NCBI GenBank assembly: GCA_023653785.1
Contig: JAMKCH010056736.1
Coordinates: 1-64,000 of the forward strand
Length of the DNA: 64,000 nt
Direction of reading: 5' to 3'
DNA from: Ophioderma brevispina
Lineage: Eukaryota; Echinodermata; Ophiuroidea; Amphilepidida; Ophiodermatidae
Shown here: positions 11,701 to 26,700 of the stretch, piece after piece
How the letters are laid out: every line of letters begins with the position of its first letter
How positions within the stretch are numbered: position 1 is the first letter of the stretch
Program-made: the position numbers and the translations under genes
The notes under the pieces: model-generated
Databases searched by the model: none
Seen by the model: the letters and a program-made list of their open reading frames with translations, nothing else
What the model was told of the DNA's origin: nothing

Positions 11701-14700
11701 TGCCAATGTAAAACTGCTATTTTGACCATTTTAACTCACAAAAAGCACATGGTCTTAACGGCGGGAATTAACCGTTCCTAGACAATTTTTTCCTGTTTAT
11801 TAAAAATAATATGAGAAATCATGAAAATTCAAATTGTTTTTGTTATGCTGTCTGAAAAATTTGGGGCAAAATCTCACTTTTTTTGTATTTTTCTCAAAAT
11901 GTGGCAAGTTTCACATTTATCTGATGTTATAATCAGATTCATCGTCTAATTTACTTTCTAGAATGTATACTTTTACATATCATAGTCAAATATTTGCAAA
12001 GTTACAAGCCAAAACAGACACCTAGAAACTTACGGATAACACTGTCCTTAATTTGAATAGTTGTATTCATTGAAGCAAATTAGATTTGATTTACATCATA
12101 TATCAACAAAATACACTTTCTCTGTAGGAAAGCTGTAAATAGCGAATAAAAAAACAAGCGAAATGTTTAAAAATTGTTGAAGCATGAAAAATTAATGGTG
12201 CAAAAATTGCCACTTTTCATTATGGTGGAGAGTCACCCATTGAAGGTGTGCAGTAGAATGTGTACATTGTCTTGCTTCTAATTGTCATTTTGAGGCTATT
12301 TATTATTTCGTCGGGTGTATTACATAGTGACGGATGTTAAACCAAATACGAATTTTTGTTTCTGAGAAAATCGCATTTGAAAAATCGCGAACTCTAGAGG
12401 GTCCGTACACATCCTCACATACGATTCAAAGAATCAAATCCGATTAAGAAACAAAATTAATAACTGGAAATTTATTTTAGCTAATAATCATGAATTTTTA
12501 CTTGATAATATGGATGTAATACATTGGAAAAGTTAACCATCATATCTGTCACATCAAAAAATACGCAAATCGGCAATTATGTTCATGACATAGTGACGGA
12601 TGTTGAATTTTCCCTATACTACAGCGTTATTCAGAATCCGTCACTATGGAAAAGAGCAATCGGCGTTTTCTGAACATCCGTCAAACCAACGTCCGTCATC
12701 GCGAATCTGTTCAATTTGTTTTATTACATAATGACGGATGTTGAGTGGATTGCCGCGATTCACCGCTTTGAACTATAAATATATTATATATTTCTTCTAA
12801 TATCGATATTTATAAATTAATTACATATTTTGCTTGTGTCAGTTATAAATTTAAAATGAGAACAATTTACTAACAAAAGTACTTAAAAAGCCTTGGTGGG
12901 AAATCAAATATACACTTCTTTGACAGAGGGTTCAACATCCGTCACTATGTAATACACCAAAGTCTCTGTTATGCAACATACGTCAAAATTGCAAAATTTC
13001 TAATTAAGATTATTAATTAATGAAGTACTTGTAAGGTTCGGCACTTGGCATGTTGAAGATTTTGGTATTTAGTACCATTTCCCTTAATTTTGTAAAAATG
13101 ATAAAAAAATCAACATCCGTCACTATGTAATACACCCAACGATTTGATAAAAGTGTCTGCATCTTAGATTTTCCACTGCACACCTATTGCTAACAGTGTG
13201 TCACTTGTCACTAAGTCCTACCATCCACTACTGTCATTTTAAAATCATTTATACTAATTAAAGGCTGACTCAGTGATTACCCGATGAGGGCGCATCGATT
13301 TCAAACAAGTTGTGTTTTTTTTTTACATATACATGCTGTCCCAAAAAAATGTTAACACTCGGGACACAGGCATTTTGTAACAAGATAAAGTAAGCATGGG
13401 TCTTTGTTTGGTATGCTCTTAAAGCTAACTAAATAAGCTTTTATTTGCCGTTTATTTCATTTCAATGCGATATGTAGAACACAAGATATGCTTCGTCAAA
13501 AACGAGGGTACAAATTCGGATTGGTCCGATTTGCGATAGTAACATTTGTAAGATTGTGTGAAACATGATTTTGTAACATACTCAATTTGGGTTATTGATT
13601 GTGTTATTGATTGGCAATTGAACTTATTGAAGATATTGACAATCCCTTTTGAACTTCATTATTGTCATAAAGTGTGATAACTGTCTTTATGATCAGCAAT
13701 ACTTTGTATTTTTCAAATATTAATCAGTCAGTTTACTTTCATTAGCAGAGTTAGTCCTATCAAATCGCTCAAAACTACACAGAATGTTAAACCAAACCAA
13801 ATTAAACCAAATAATCGGACGCTTTCTTATTAGATTCCCGGTCCCTCCCAATAAAATCTATGATTTTATAGGCAGAATAACCAACAAAAACACAAAAGTA
13901 AACAAAAAAGAAAGAGAAACTTCTAATAGTGAGCCTACATGGACTAATGAAGCAGGCAGATTTGGAAATAAAGACACCAGTGGCAGGCCATGCAGATCCA
14001 CAGACCAGAATGGCAAAAACTCAAACCAACATTTCTCTTGTTAGAAGAGCAGTTGTGGTAGATCCAACAATGTACATTTGGTAAAACATGGTGGCAGGAA
14101 TCTCAAAGTTTTTCTTTAATAGAAAAACACTGCAAAATCTATTTGTTTTCTTTTTAAGATGGAAAGAAGATGTGCTATGAAGCCAAGTGTATTCATGTTG
14201 CATCATGCATTCCAAGTGTTCTAAGGCAAAAATCGGACCAAGTTGCTTTTGCCCTCTCATAATTGATGAAGCATATCTTTTGTTTTAATTATCGGATTGG
14301 AATGAAATAAATGGCATATTAAAGCTTGTTATATTGGCTTTAAGGGGATACCAAACAAAGACCCATGCGTACTTTTTATCAAAATGCTGTCGTTACGAGT
14401 GTTAACATTTTTTGGGACAGCCTGTACAAAATCCTTGTCCATATACTAATCACTGTGTGAAATAACTAAGCTCAAATCGAAGTCCTTCATATAGAAAATC
14501 CCAACTTTGTTGTAAAAGTTTTGTTATGCATGGTATCCAATGACACTGTTATACTCTGCATACATGTTTACTGCATGAAAACGAAAAATCTGATTTGTTA
14601 TATATATATTTCATAATCTTTGAGTCAGCCTTAAACTGATGTAATTTAAGCAATGGTTTGGCCATTTATGCACTGAAGATATTGTTTATGTAGCAACAAA

Positions 14701-17700
14701 AATATTTAGTGGTTTTGTGTGGTAACTGAAACCAAAGCACAGGGCTAGGATGCTTCATTTCATGTCAAAGATGTTCCACCCAATCACAACATGTATTTTC
14801 TGTGTTTCATAGGAAAGGTTATCACCAACATGCCTTAATTCCAAAATTTCATTTGAATCATATTTACCATTTAAAGGTGCAACGAGAGATTTCAAATAAC
14901 AAGTGTCCCTAAAAAATGTGAAAATTGTGATTTTTGTACTGGTGTAAAGCTCTCCATCAAAATATCCCCATCTGAAAGGATTAAGCTGGGAAAAGTTTCT
15001 TTGGTACAAAAAATTGTGAGATATATAATTTCCTATAGGAGCAAACACAAAATTCAGCCTATGTTTTCTGTTGAAATATAAGCACTTTTGGTTTTCATTT
15101 TAAGTTATTATCTGTAGCCAAATAAAAGGTAGGATCTATGGTATCTAATCTATATGAAAAATCACTACATATCACAGAAAATATGGATTGCTGACATCTC
15201 TTGTTGACACCGTAAGGTGAGCAGTGTTGTGGGTATTACAGTATCCATAGATTGTATTAGACATTTTTCTGTCCCAGTCACAACCATAATCTTACTGCTT
15301 TTAGCTCCTACTGGGTTTGCGTTTAGTCACCCTCGTTTGTCGCATAAGGCGCGTAGCAAGCCCGGTGGTTCCGTTCCGATGGGGGGCAATTTCCCAGCAG
15401 ACAGATTGACAACAAAGTCCCGATTGTAAGCAAAAAATTGCCCGGTCTCAGGGCACAAAGTCCGAAAGGGCTGATTTAAACTGAATATCCATGTTTTTAT
15501 TTCCCGATTCCTCTCAAATGTTTTTAGGAGGGGGACTCTGCACCATTTTCCCCCACATGCTATGCCACGTTGTAGATGATGCAGTGGGGCAGGGGGGGGG
15601 GGGTAGGAAAGACTGCTTGATTTGGGCATTGAGAATTTCCAAACGGTAATTTGGGGAACTCCTACGTGCATTTACTATATAGCAATCTCGGGTACCAGTG
15701 GACATTGCAAAATCTCTTTTATACCTTTGTTAAAAATCCTCAAGAATAGCATGATGACATGTTTAAACTTAAAATATTAACTTCAAAGTTTGGCGGGGTG
15801 AGGGAGAAACCCCGCTGCAAAAAATATTTTTCTGTTCAAATAATGATCCTTTAGATTTAAATATTTGGACCAGAACCGCTTTGGTCAAGTTATTTGTCAG
15901 ATGTGCGTAAGAGAGTCCTTGCAGACATGTACAACCCTGAACAAAAACAAAACAAGCGAGCAAACAAACCAAATGGATACCAGCACACATATATTACACA
16001 CACATGCCACCCACATCACCCCCCACACAGTTTACCAAATGCGTACATTAATGTGTTTACTAAAAAAACGCTCACATTTTAGCGTACCGTATTAAGATAA
16101 GAAAAAACACATGTAGTACTGTAAAGTGAACAAGATTCAGGTTTCCAGTTACCCTTTTACCTGATACTCTTTTTGTGCCAAGTGTACTTGGCTTGCAGGC
16201 TATAAAGTTAATTAAATTGAAAAAAAAGTCTGTTTCTACTCTTTTCCAAATAAATTCAATATATGATTGCCCTTTTATTCCATTTAGGACAAGAATCTAG
16301 CGAGAAAAAAAACTTTAAGGTCCACAGAAGAAAAAAACACTTAATGCTAGGAAACCACTCCATCGTTCATTTATCTTAAAACAGCCCCACTAAATGTTTC
16401 TATAGTCAAACACATACACCCAAAATAGACACACACCCAAAGTATACACCAAAAACAGTCAATATAACACATGTGCACACAAATACTTAGGAGATACAAC
16501 AACACATACCCATACGCATACATGTACAAATAAATCACAATGCATACAAAGATACACAGACACAAAAATATGCACTATACACACACACACACCACAGGCA
16601 CACACCAGACCCACATACACCACACCTAACTATACACATGCACCACATTCACCAACTTCACCGAAAAGAAAAAGCTGGGTTGGATGTAACATTGGCATAA
16701 CTAGTTTCATCGAACCCCAGATCAGAATAATTTATTTGTCATCGCCAATAAGTTGACCATTATAGCACCATCATTGGCAACTATTCAGAAGAATGATTAA
16801 CTTTTTCTTCTTGTGAAAGTTCGAACCTCCACATGACAAAGTGTCTCCAACACCCTTGAAACTGAGTTAGAAGCACATGACAGCAGTTCTGTCCTTATTG
16901 ATAATATACAGGGGTATCTCAATTATTTGAACAGGGGGTGATATTTTCATCATCGTTAAGTGATTTGAAGGTAATGTTATGAAGTCTGGTTATCATGAAA
17001 ATGAAAGCCTATGCAAGTATTAGGCCCGTCAAAATTGGGCCAAATAATGACTTAACCCAGAACATTTGCAACAGATCAATTTCTCCATAAATTGTATGGA
17101 GAGAAAAACCTTAAAAGAGCAACATATCCAAGTTTACTGAAATTAGTAGCCATTGGAATATGTATTTTTTGGAGTAAATAAGGTTTTATACAGGGGTGCA
17201 AAATAATGACAAGGATCAAAAGAGCAGCAATGTTCATCATTTTAAGGATTTAAAGGTATTGTTTGCCCCATCAGCAGGTGTATACAAGTTAATTGGGCAA
17301 AAAAAGGTTCATGAGTCACAATGGGTTTAATTAAATTTCAGATTTATTTCATTGCATAAACATGGTGTCAAAATGTTTGTCTAATGTACAGGAGCGAAAA
17401 TATACTGGGTGAGACCTGTCATGACCCTATTTAAAATTGTTCTTTATGCCAAAAAGCAGGAATTAAACGCAACGCAATCTAATTAGGGTTGGTAAGGCTG
17501 AGCAGTTGCATCATGATAGTGATAGTAACATCATTGTTTATACCCTGGGGGGGCTCCCAAAATGGCATGAGGGATTTTGTCATAACCAAAATCTTGTCGT
17601 ATGTCCGTCAGTCTGTCTGTCTCCATCTGTAACCATCAGACCCCTGAACCCGATCTACGATGACCACTTGCCCCACAGGACCTTAGTATCGATGCTACTT

Positions 17701-20700
17701 GCACTGTGGACAGTTCAGGGTGCGTAGGCCAAAGTTCAGCCTTTGACTATTCAGACTTTTCCACATTATTCCCCAGAAAACACTGTGCAAAATCTCTCTG
17801 ACCAACCGGCCAGGGGATCTCGCAGTTTCCAAACTGCAGTATTTTTGAACAGGCCTGCAGGGATGCATTCTGGAAGAGTATTTATTCCGATGCAGGTAGT
17901 TTATGATTTGGAACAAAGTCATGGGGTCTGATGGAAATGTTCTGAGTCAGGATCAACTCTAGTGCTCAGGAGTAGTGGCTCCGGAGTTCTTAAGGTACTC
18001 CGTTATACTTCACTGCATTGCAGTTGCAGTGCTGACATACAGCCTACCAAAATCATTACTGCAATCACTTGCAGTATTTGCACGCACGCAGTATGGCAAT
18101 GAAGTTAAAATTATTTTAACTGGTGATGCAGCAAGATGCAGTGAGGTGTGATGAGGTGCGTCAGTGGTTGCTGTGTGCCAATGTCCTGCAAATTTCCACA
18201 AGTTTACTGCAACCTACTGCAATCCGTGTTGGACCTGGGTTTGACCTGCAGTAAATCGTTAGGAATGCAGCGGAAGTGATGGAACATTGAAAAGTAAATT
18301 TACTGCCCAGCAAGCAGTGCAGTAAGTGGAAGTATGAACGGACCTTATGCCTCTCCATATATATATTGTGGAAGATCAAACCGTTAGCGCTCCAATTGCT
18401 ATGTGGGTTCCAAGAGGGGGATTGATGTGTGATAAGGTCTTTTTTAGGAAACCAATTATCCCGTATGGCACGTTCGTTGAATGGGTACAACATACCGAAA
18501 GTCCCAATTGACGTAAGTCCGAGGAAGGTTATTTCGTGGATTATCAGCTTCGTATTTCAATGAATAAAGACTTGGGGACTTCGTATGAGCCGGTGAATGT
18601 ATAAAAAATGCAGTCAAAAATGCAATCAGTTCAGCCTTCTACATACACATTGAAAAAAACAAAAAGTGGAAAAAGGCAATTTGGCCCCTTTAGTAGTAGT
18701 ATAGTAATATTAAAAAAAAAAAAACAAAGGTTATCAAGGAAATATCTCAAATAGGCCTACCAACCTCCGGTGTTAAAATGGGTAAATAATAGTTAACAAT
18801 TTAATTAATGGCCGGGTTAGTGATGGCGATCTTGATCGGCAGATCGGAACATATGCCCGATTTTGGTTCGAATCGTTTGAACGGGATGGGAGCAAAAAAG
18901 TCATCAGTCTTTACCGATATCTACCGCACCAATCTCCCAACTGACAATTTAAAAAAGCCCAAATTTACTAAAATACAACTAGATTTTTAAAGCTACAATT
19001 ATATTTTTCTATGTGACTACTACATTATGTCATTATAAAGCACTGCCATCATTTACCGCAAGAAACCTGTTGTTGTACACTGTAGATAATTCTAGGAACT
19101 TTGCGTAAATTTTACGCAATACTTCTGAAACGGTAGGTTTTCCTGAGTGGTGTGAAGATCCCCAAACATACAGTGGGAAAATTCCATCAACATCTCAGTG
19201 GAAATGAGCATGCGTACAAGTAGTCATTGCAGCATGTATGGGCGGGCTTGAAAAGAAGGACTCCACGTGTGTTTCCTCATAGGTATTCATCAGTATCTTG
19301 TTCGTAATTAAATTATCGTTTATCTTTCTTGTCTCTTCCTTATTTTTTTTTTTGTAAACCACAAATGAGTACCAGGTTTAAGTATTAGTTTGCGACGAGA
19401 TAGGTGAAGTTGCGTTCGTGGCTTACGCAATCTGATCAGCGGCGAAATCAAGGAAGTTTAGGCAACGTCGGCCCGGTCACAGGCTTGGATGGAGAGACAA
19501 GAGAGAGGTATAGTCAGGTGATCTTGTTGTTTTTGATAATCCCTTCCAATCTATGTATTTTTTGATTTTCCTCTCCTAAAACTATTAGTAAGAAACATCT
19601 TGCCTGCTAAAAGTTTCTAGAAAAGAGACAATTTGCCTAATATTTTTATCTTCTTTTTTGCTAAATGTATTGAACAAAACTTGAAGTGCACTGATTCTAC
19701 ACGTTTTCGTCTATTGGCACTCAACCTAAACACTTTTACAAGACTTGTATTTTTTACCGGCTATATCCGAAATCGACTATCATTACGTTATTTAATAAGT
19801 TTTGTATTCGATTTTCTATTATAATTTTATTAAGCTTTAATAAATTATGTCAGTGTGGTCCTATCAATTTTATTCATGGGGTTATTCTTTATCAGTTTAT
19901 AGTTTTTATTTCTATGTCAGTTAATATTTATTCAGTTTCCATTTATTCAATTTATATTATTCAGTTTACATTTCTTCAGTTTTAATTTTATTACAGCTTA
20001 TAATAATTTGTTGGACAAGAATCGAACCACTCGCGGAGCGTGGACTGCGGACCAGGAGGAACTCGCACATTGTTTTCGGGAATGCTATTGTCGAAGAATG
20101 CGCCGACCCTCCGCGGAGCTTGTTGCCCTTACACGAGGTGTTGGTATCTCCTGTCCAAGTAATTATTAATCCCCATCTGTAATACTTTATATTATTCAGT
20201 TGATGATATTTATTCCGGCGTACTTATATTGTAATACTTATATATTTTGTTTATATTGATAATATTTATATGTATGTACATGTGTAGTTATATTTTAATA
20301 GATACATTGATATCTGGTGTATCTAAAAGGAATAAACAGACGCAAGGAAAATTGAGAGAGTGAGAAGAAGAAGAAACAGATGAAAGAACAGATTTCTATA
20401 ATTGGATTTGGGACAGCATTAATTACGCAAAAAGATGGGAGTGGACCATTTCTCTTTTTTCTTTTATTGATTTCACAACGCCAAGTCATCATCTGATAAA
20501 CGTCAGTCGTCGTCCACGCTGTCACTGGGAATAGAAGCTGCCAATCTTTCATATAGTCCTGCATCGGGTCCTACAAGCAATACAAAAGAGATATTGGGAT
20601 ATTAATAGAGGATAATGTTATATAAAAACCATTAAATGTAGAGATAAATAAAGTTAACAACAATGAACTTTAAACGGGATTTGCGAATTTAAATTAGATA

Positions 20701-23700
20701 TGATGACTGCTGTGATAAGGTATTGTCGGAGGGGGCGTTCGTATACAGAGCGTTTAGTCCCTTCGGGAAGTAGCTAGTTACGTGGTATGAATCCAACGGG
20801 CCCCGTATTCCTTGGTAGTAACACGCTTTACGCAGGAGCGTAGCTCCATGGAGGAGATAGCGAATAAGAATAGTCAAAGGGCGCGGACAAACCAATATTA
20901 GTCCCTTCTTAATTTAAAGATGTTATATTATATAAAAACGCAAATGATATAGAGATCATAAAAGTAAAACAACAATGAAACTTAATACAAAACAGATTTG
21001 CGAAATAGAGAAATTAAATAGATACGGATGGATGCTTGATAATGGTTATTGTCGGAGTGGGTGTCCGTATCCAGAGCGTAGGCCCTTCGGGACGTGCTAG
21101 TTCCGTGGTACGAATCAACAGGCCCCGTCTTCCTGTAGAAAACGCTTTCCGCAGGCGTAGCTTCCATGGAAGATAGTGACTAGTCCAAAGGGCGCCGAGA
21201 CACAAACCAATATGGGCTCTTTGCATACTTTATATGACACTCGATGCTGTACAAAAATATAGCCACTTGCATGTGAAATGAAAACATACCCTAAAAAATA
21301 CGAACGAAAGAGTTGAAAAATGGGAATATTTTGGCCGTATTTCTTGACTTTGCTTCCCTGGATTGTCATGTTCAGTGAATATATTTATAAAAATATAAAA
21401 ATAGTCGAATGTGCGACATATATTGAACTATATAAATATTGCTTATAATAAACATGAATAATGCGTTGGGTTTCTCTATGTACAGTTTATACTACCAGGA
21501 TTATATGGCGGTGCGGTTAACGTTAGGTCTGATCTATACGGCGGATTTTGGACCTGTGGCTTATACGCCGAGCGGCTTATATTCCGATTTCACTGCTATT
21601 TTGACGCGATTTCTTATTTACAAATATAAATCTGAATCGGGATCTGATCGGTTCGATTCAACAATTTTATGAACGGAGATCGGCAGTACCGACCTGGGGC
21701 TGGATCGGCACATCATTAGCCAGGGTCAATTATCAGTTACCTATCAAAATAAAAAAAAACAAAAAAAAATACTGCCTTTGCAAATTTGAGAGAAGTGGGC
21801 GCAGGGGATATATAAAGCACAGGGACTCCATGATCCTCAAAAACCATTGTACAGTCGTTAGGTTCGAAGCCCCGCTTGTAGTAAAAACGGTGTTTGTGTC
21901 CTGGGCAAGATAATTAATCTCAATTGCTATTTACCCAAGCGAAAATCGGGGAGCTGTTATGGGGATATTACAATCTAAGTGCTGATAGGGATTGTGTGTG
22001 CGCTTGGCCGCTGCCGGCCCCCTGAAGCTGAAAGGTTAAGTGATTGTTGACGATTTCTGATTGCAAGCGTAATAATAATAGGCACAGCGCTTGGAATCCT
22101 TGGAAAAAGGCGCTTACAAATGTAGGGTATTATTTTATTTAAAATGTTTTTAAGAAAGACGGGAAATTGTTTTCGGACTAAAACAAAAATTCAGACTTAG
22201 GTGGAGTGCGATTTTGAATGGATTTCAGTTGCAGAAAGCGAGGTGGGAGTTTGCTCAAGCACAAAACTAGCACATTGCCATCTGTGTGAATTATTGGAGA
22301 GTACTAAAATGTCTGATTGGGGCTAGTGAGTTCTAGCTATGTTCGAGGTAAATCTTATATTGAACAGTCAAACTAAGAATCTCAATTCTTTATTTACTGT
22401 GACAAATTGTGTATGTAACAATTTAATATAGTTTGAACAAATCAGACGAGTCTATTACTTTTACGCCAGGATGACCTTGAAATGTCTGAGCTATTGTACT
22501 AAACATAAACCTTTGGATAGTGGCAAAATATAACCTTCTTTACTATAATTATATGTTCTGACCTTGTATAAAAACTGTGCTCCCCCTATGTAAGTGATAC
22601 CTGGGTCCTTCATTGATCCTATTATCATTAAAGGGTTGTATAAGCTGATCAAAAAATGGCCCCTTCTTTTTTTCGACAGGTGCCACAAAAGTTATTTTGG
22701 TAAAACTTGTAAGGTTCTTTGGGTTCAGTTTTGCAGTCTATTGACACCAAAGTTGGTGTTGCAATTGTTTTGGTCAAATCGTAGTAAATCACTGGACTAT
22801 ATCTGGCTAACTGATTAGGACGTTTTACTTCAAATTGATATACCCCAGGGTAACCTGTCATCCTATAGATGATACTAGACACCCAAATTTCAATAATGGT
22901 TTGGAACTCTTATCTGTTTCAGCCGAGCAGATAATTGCAATGTGGTCAGAGCGGGTTTGAGTATGAGCTTGAGTTGCGGCGTTGGCTTTTCATGTGATAA
23001 TTGAAAGGTTACATATGGCCAAAATTTTATCTTGCTTGAAGTAGTGATTATCCATTGATATCATGATCTGACCCAAATTGAACAGGAAAATGCGGTTTGT
23101 AGCACCGATGCCATTTATAATTAATGCCGTATCTAGTTTTATGAGTCCCATATGATGATTGATGAAACTTAATTTGAAGTTATGTTTACAAGAATAACAA
23201 AAAACAACAATATTAAAGGAGAGGAACTTGTATCAAGAATAACTTACACAATATATGCTATAAAACCAAATATTGAACACATATGGAGTGATTTCATGGG
23301 AAAACGGAACTTATCTAACCATATAAACGAATTAAAAGCGCATTTTGTGACCATGCGCATTTGAAATTCGCGCTACTGTATTTGGGATATGTATTTGTGT
23401 TGCGATACGGACGGCACAGTAGAGTCATACATCTTACAATATGCTTTCATAATGTGTATTTCATAGGATGTATGACCTAAACGTGCCGGTGTATCGCCAT
23501 TAACAAGTTATACACTATCGCGATTTTTAAATAGCACATGGTTCACAACTTTTTTTAGATGGTTTTTAATTCATTGTTAGGGTTATATAATTTCAGTTTT
23601 TATATGAAATTTTCTTTTTCATTTATTTAATTATTTTATAGTGTTTTTGTTTAAAACACAAATAAAAACAAAATTTTCCTTTTAAAAGGTGTGTGCCATC

Positions 23701-26700
23701 GAATTGTAACATATTGTTTATTTCCTATGGAAAAGGACTAGCACCAATTCACATCTTGTCCAAATTGTTTTGATTCAAATACACCCACAGCTTGTTTGCC
23801 CATTATTGAAAATGCAGCACTCTGTGATCGGTTAGTTCGTGGTTCATTATTCTGCAGTAATGGGCCGCAACTGAAGCAAAATGCAGCGTGACACGATGAA
23901 AAAGCATGCAGTTCTTGGTGCATAATTTTGAGCAATAATGCAGTCTTTCACTTACTGGATACAATTTGTGAGCACAGGTTTTATAACAATATCAATTATT
24001 TGGCCTTGAAAACTGAATTTTCTAATTGAATCTGGTTATTTTGTGGTAATGGTATCTCAGACCTCATCAATAAGTTCTGATCAACCCAAAAAATAAATAA
24101 GCAATCTAAATTTGTGTGATATCAACTTGTATCCAATATCATACAATTGCCTTTGTATTTAAATAGCTGTAGCATAGCCTAAGCAAAGCTGAATAAGCAT
24201 GCATTAGATATGATTACACTAGTGATTATCAGTTAGGACATTGGCTTTACTTTGTTGCTGGACATGAAGACCACACATTTGCAGACTGACTTCCAGAATT
24301 AAACCTCCTTAAGCATACAAACCCTCAAAATCAAAACCTTCTGAGTGCAATACACTGTGTTACATACAAAAGGTGAACTACTGACAATGTGACATGCCAG
24401 GAAAAGAATAATATGCACCATATAATAGTATACAAATATTAACCGACTATAAGTGTGATGGTTGAAATGTCATCACAAAGTGAAAGATGTACTGTTCCAT
24501 TCCACGAGCCGGTACGGCGAGTGGAATGGGACATCTTTCACTGAGTGATGATATTTCTACTGTCACACCAATAAAAGGCAGTTAATATTTGTTTTATATC
24601 ACTCATACATAAATTCTATAACTTAAAAAAAAAAATAAATGTCGTCACCACTTAGAGTTTATCCATTACAACTGAAACAGTAGTTAGGTTAACCCTGTAC
24701 ACAAATCGGCAAGTCCGAGGGTTTATGTATTTATGTATGAGTGATATAATATACAAATATTGACTGCTCATGAAGGAAATGGTGCATAATATCTACCCGA
24801 GATAACTGGAGACTGGGACTACTATTTTTCTGAGACCAAATGTCATGGGAGAATAGTCTCCAGGCACCGAGGTATTTTGCACTATTTCACGAATTAGAGA
24901 GCAGTCAATATATATATAAAGCATAAACATTTTCTCTTCTGGCATTAACTATACTAACACATTTAAACTCTGGTAAGTGACGTAAACTGCGCAATTGATT
25001 TTTTATTTTAATATGAAATTAACCACAATTCATTGACACATGACATAGATCTCACCATTCAAATAAAAAATTATTTATGTGTTATATAATACATAATTAT
25101 TCCTGGGTGAAGGTATGTAAGGATTGATGTCTCAAAGGAAGGGAAAGGTCAGTTGGGGTTATTTGAAGTCACTGCCTATTTTGGTACTGTGCCTGTGAAA
25201 CCAAGGATGGATTTTAATGCAATTTTTACAGAATCATTATTTGACGTTATTGTCCCTGTTTTCAGAAACTACACTCCTGGAAGAAATAGAAGAATGTCTT
25301 AATTCCGATCCGAGCAAGTTAACTAGTCTTCACTATATTGCAACCCTAAGGTAAGAATTTCCTGCTGTTATGTATTCTGTTCAAATAAATTTTAGCCCTT
25401 GTCAAATTTGTTACTTGCCGAGTCAATCTACCTTTTTATCCCCCAGCTTTGAAGGAAGAAGGATATTGTAACAGTGTATTCCTTCTGTGTGTAAGGTGTA
25501 TGTTCCATATTGGTTAGGTTGGACTGTTAGTGCGCCGATATGAAAAGACAGACTTCAATCTCAACCAAACTTGATAAAAAAAATCTTTGGGTATAAAGGG
25601 GACTTGAGATGACTCGGGCATTTTGAGTCAAAGGTATCCCGTCGTGTGAGTGTAACAAAGTCGTAGGTGCAATAGCTGCCATTTGTCAGAAATTTCCATC
25701 AAACATACTAGTTTGCCAATCCTGTGGTCAGTGGTTCTTGAAATGGTTCTTCAGTCAATATAGTCACCTGAAGAACCATTTTTAAGAGCCACTGTCTCAA
25801 TGAAAGATAAGATGAGTTATCCTAATACATGGCAGCACACAGATGTATTACTTTGCAGCTATTGAAATTACGATGTTGTTGCACTCGCATGACGATCTGT
25901 GGTATAACTGATTGACTGTTAAGTGCTCTTGTATGAAAAGGCAGACTTCAATCTCAACCGCACTTCATGACAATGATCTCTGGATTAGGAGACTTGCCCA
26001 AGTCAAAGATAACATTGGGGAGAAAATGATAAATTAAAGAGGTACATCTTAAAAATCTGTATATTACTGCATCTTCTGCAAATGAAATGCTATGATGCAC
26101 ACCAGTTTTGTTCTCACAAGATGCGCTTGCATTTTTAGGAACTACTTCCATTGGGTCTATGTCTTTACTAGGGGATTTGCAATTTCATTGTAGTTGAAAT
26201 ATACTTAATTTTGAAGAAAAACATTCTTCATTAAAATGTCCACATTTGTTTCTTGTCTCTCACAAAGCTAAGTTATTTATAGAAAGAAAGAGTCACCAGA
26301 AGCCAATCACGTCAATAGTAAAAAACGAAATTAGTATTTTTTATTGTTACAGAACTTATCTCTATGGCAGCACTGAAGCAGTCTGTCAAATCTTGCCGGT
26401 CCACTGCCGGAAAAACTCCCTCTAGTGGCATCTCAGGCGGACTCCGCTGAACAAACTCTCGTCCAAACGGCTCTATTTACAACTCATGAGACATGGCGGT
26501 GAATATATTGTAAGTACCTTGGAAGGTCTTAATTAGTAAAACCAAAGTTTTTAATCGGTGTTTGTCCCATGATAACGGGGGTGGCGGATTAACTTCACAT
26601 TCACAGCAAATACTGATGTGTGAGGTTTTAATTGGAGCAAAAAGGTGACTGACGGTGCCCTTCACTGCCGTCAATGTGCTGATGGCTGCCATTAGCTTTC

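Noticed and set aside
20025..20170. Myb-like WTADQEE segment as a LINE or host gene
   Set aside because: A single short motif in a 50-codon frame is too weak to annotate.
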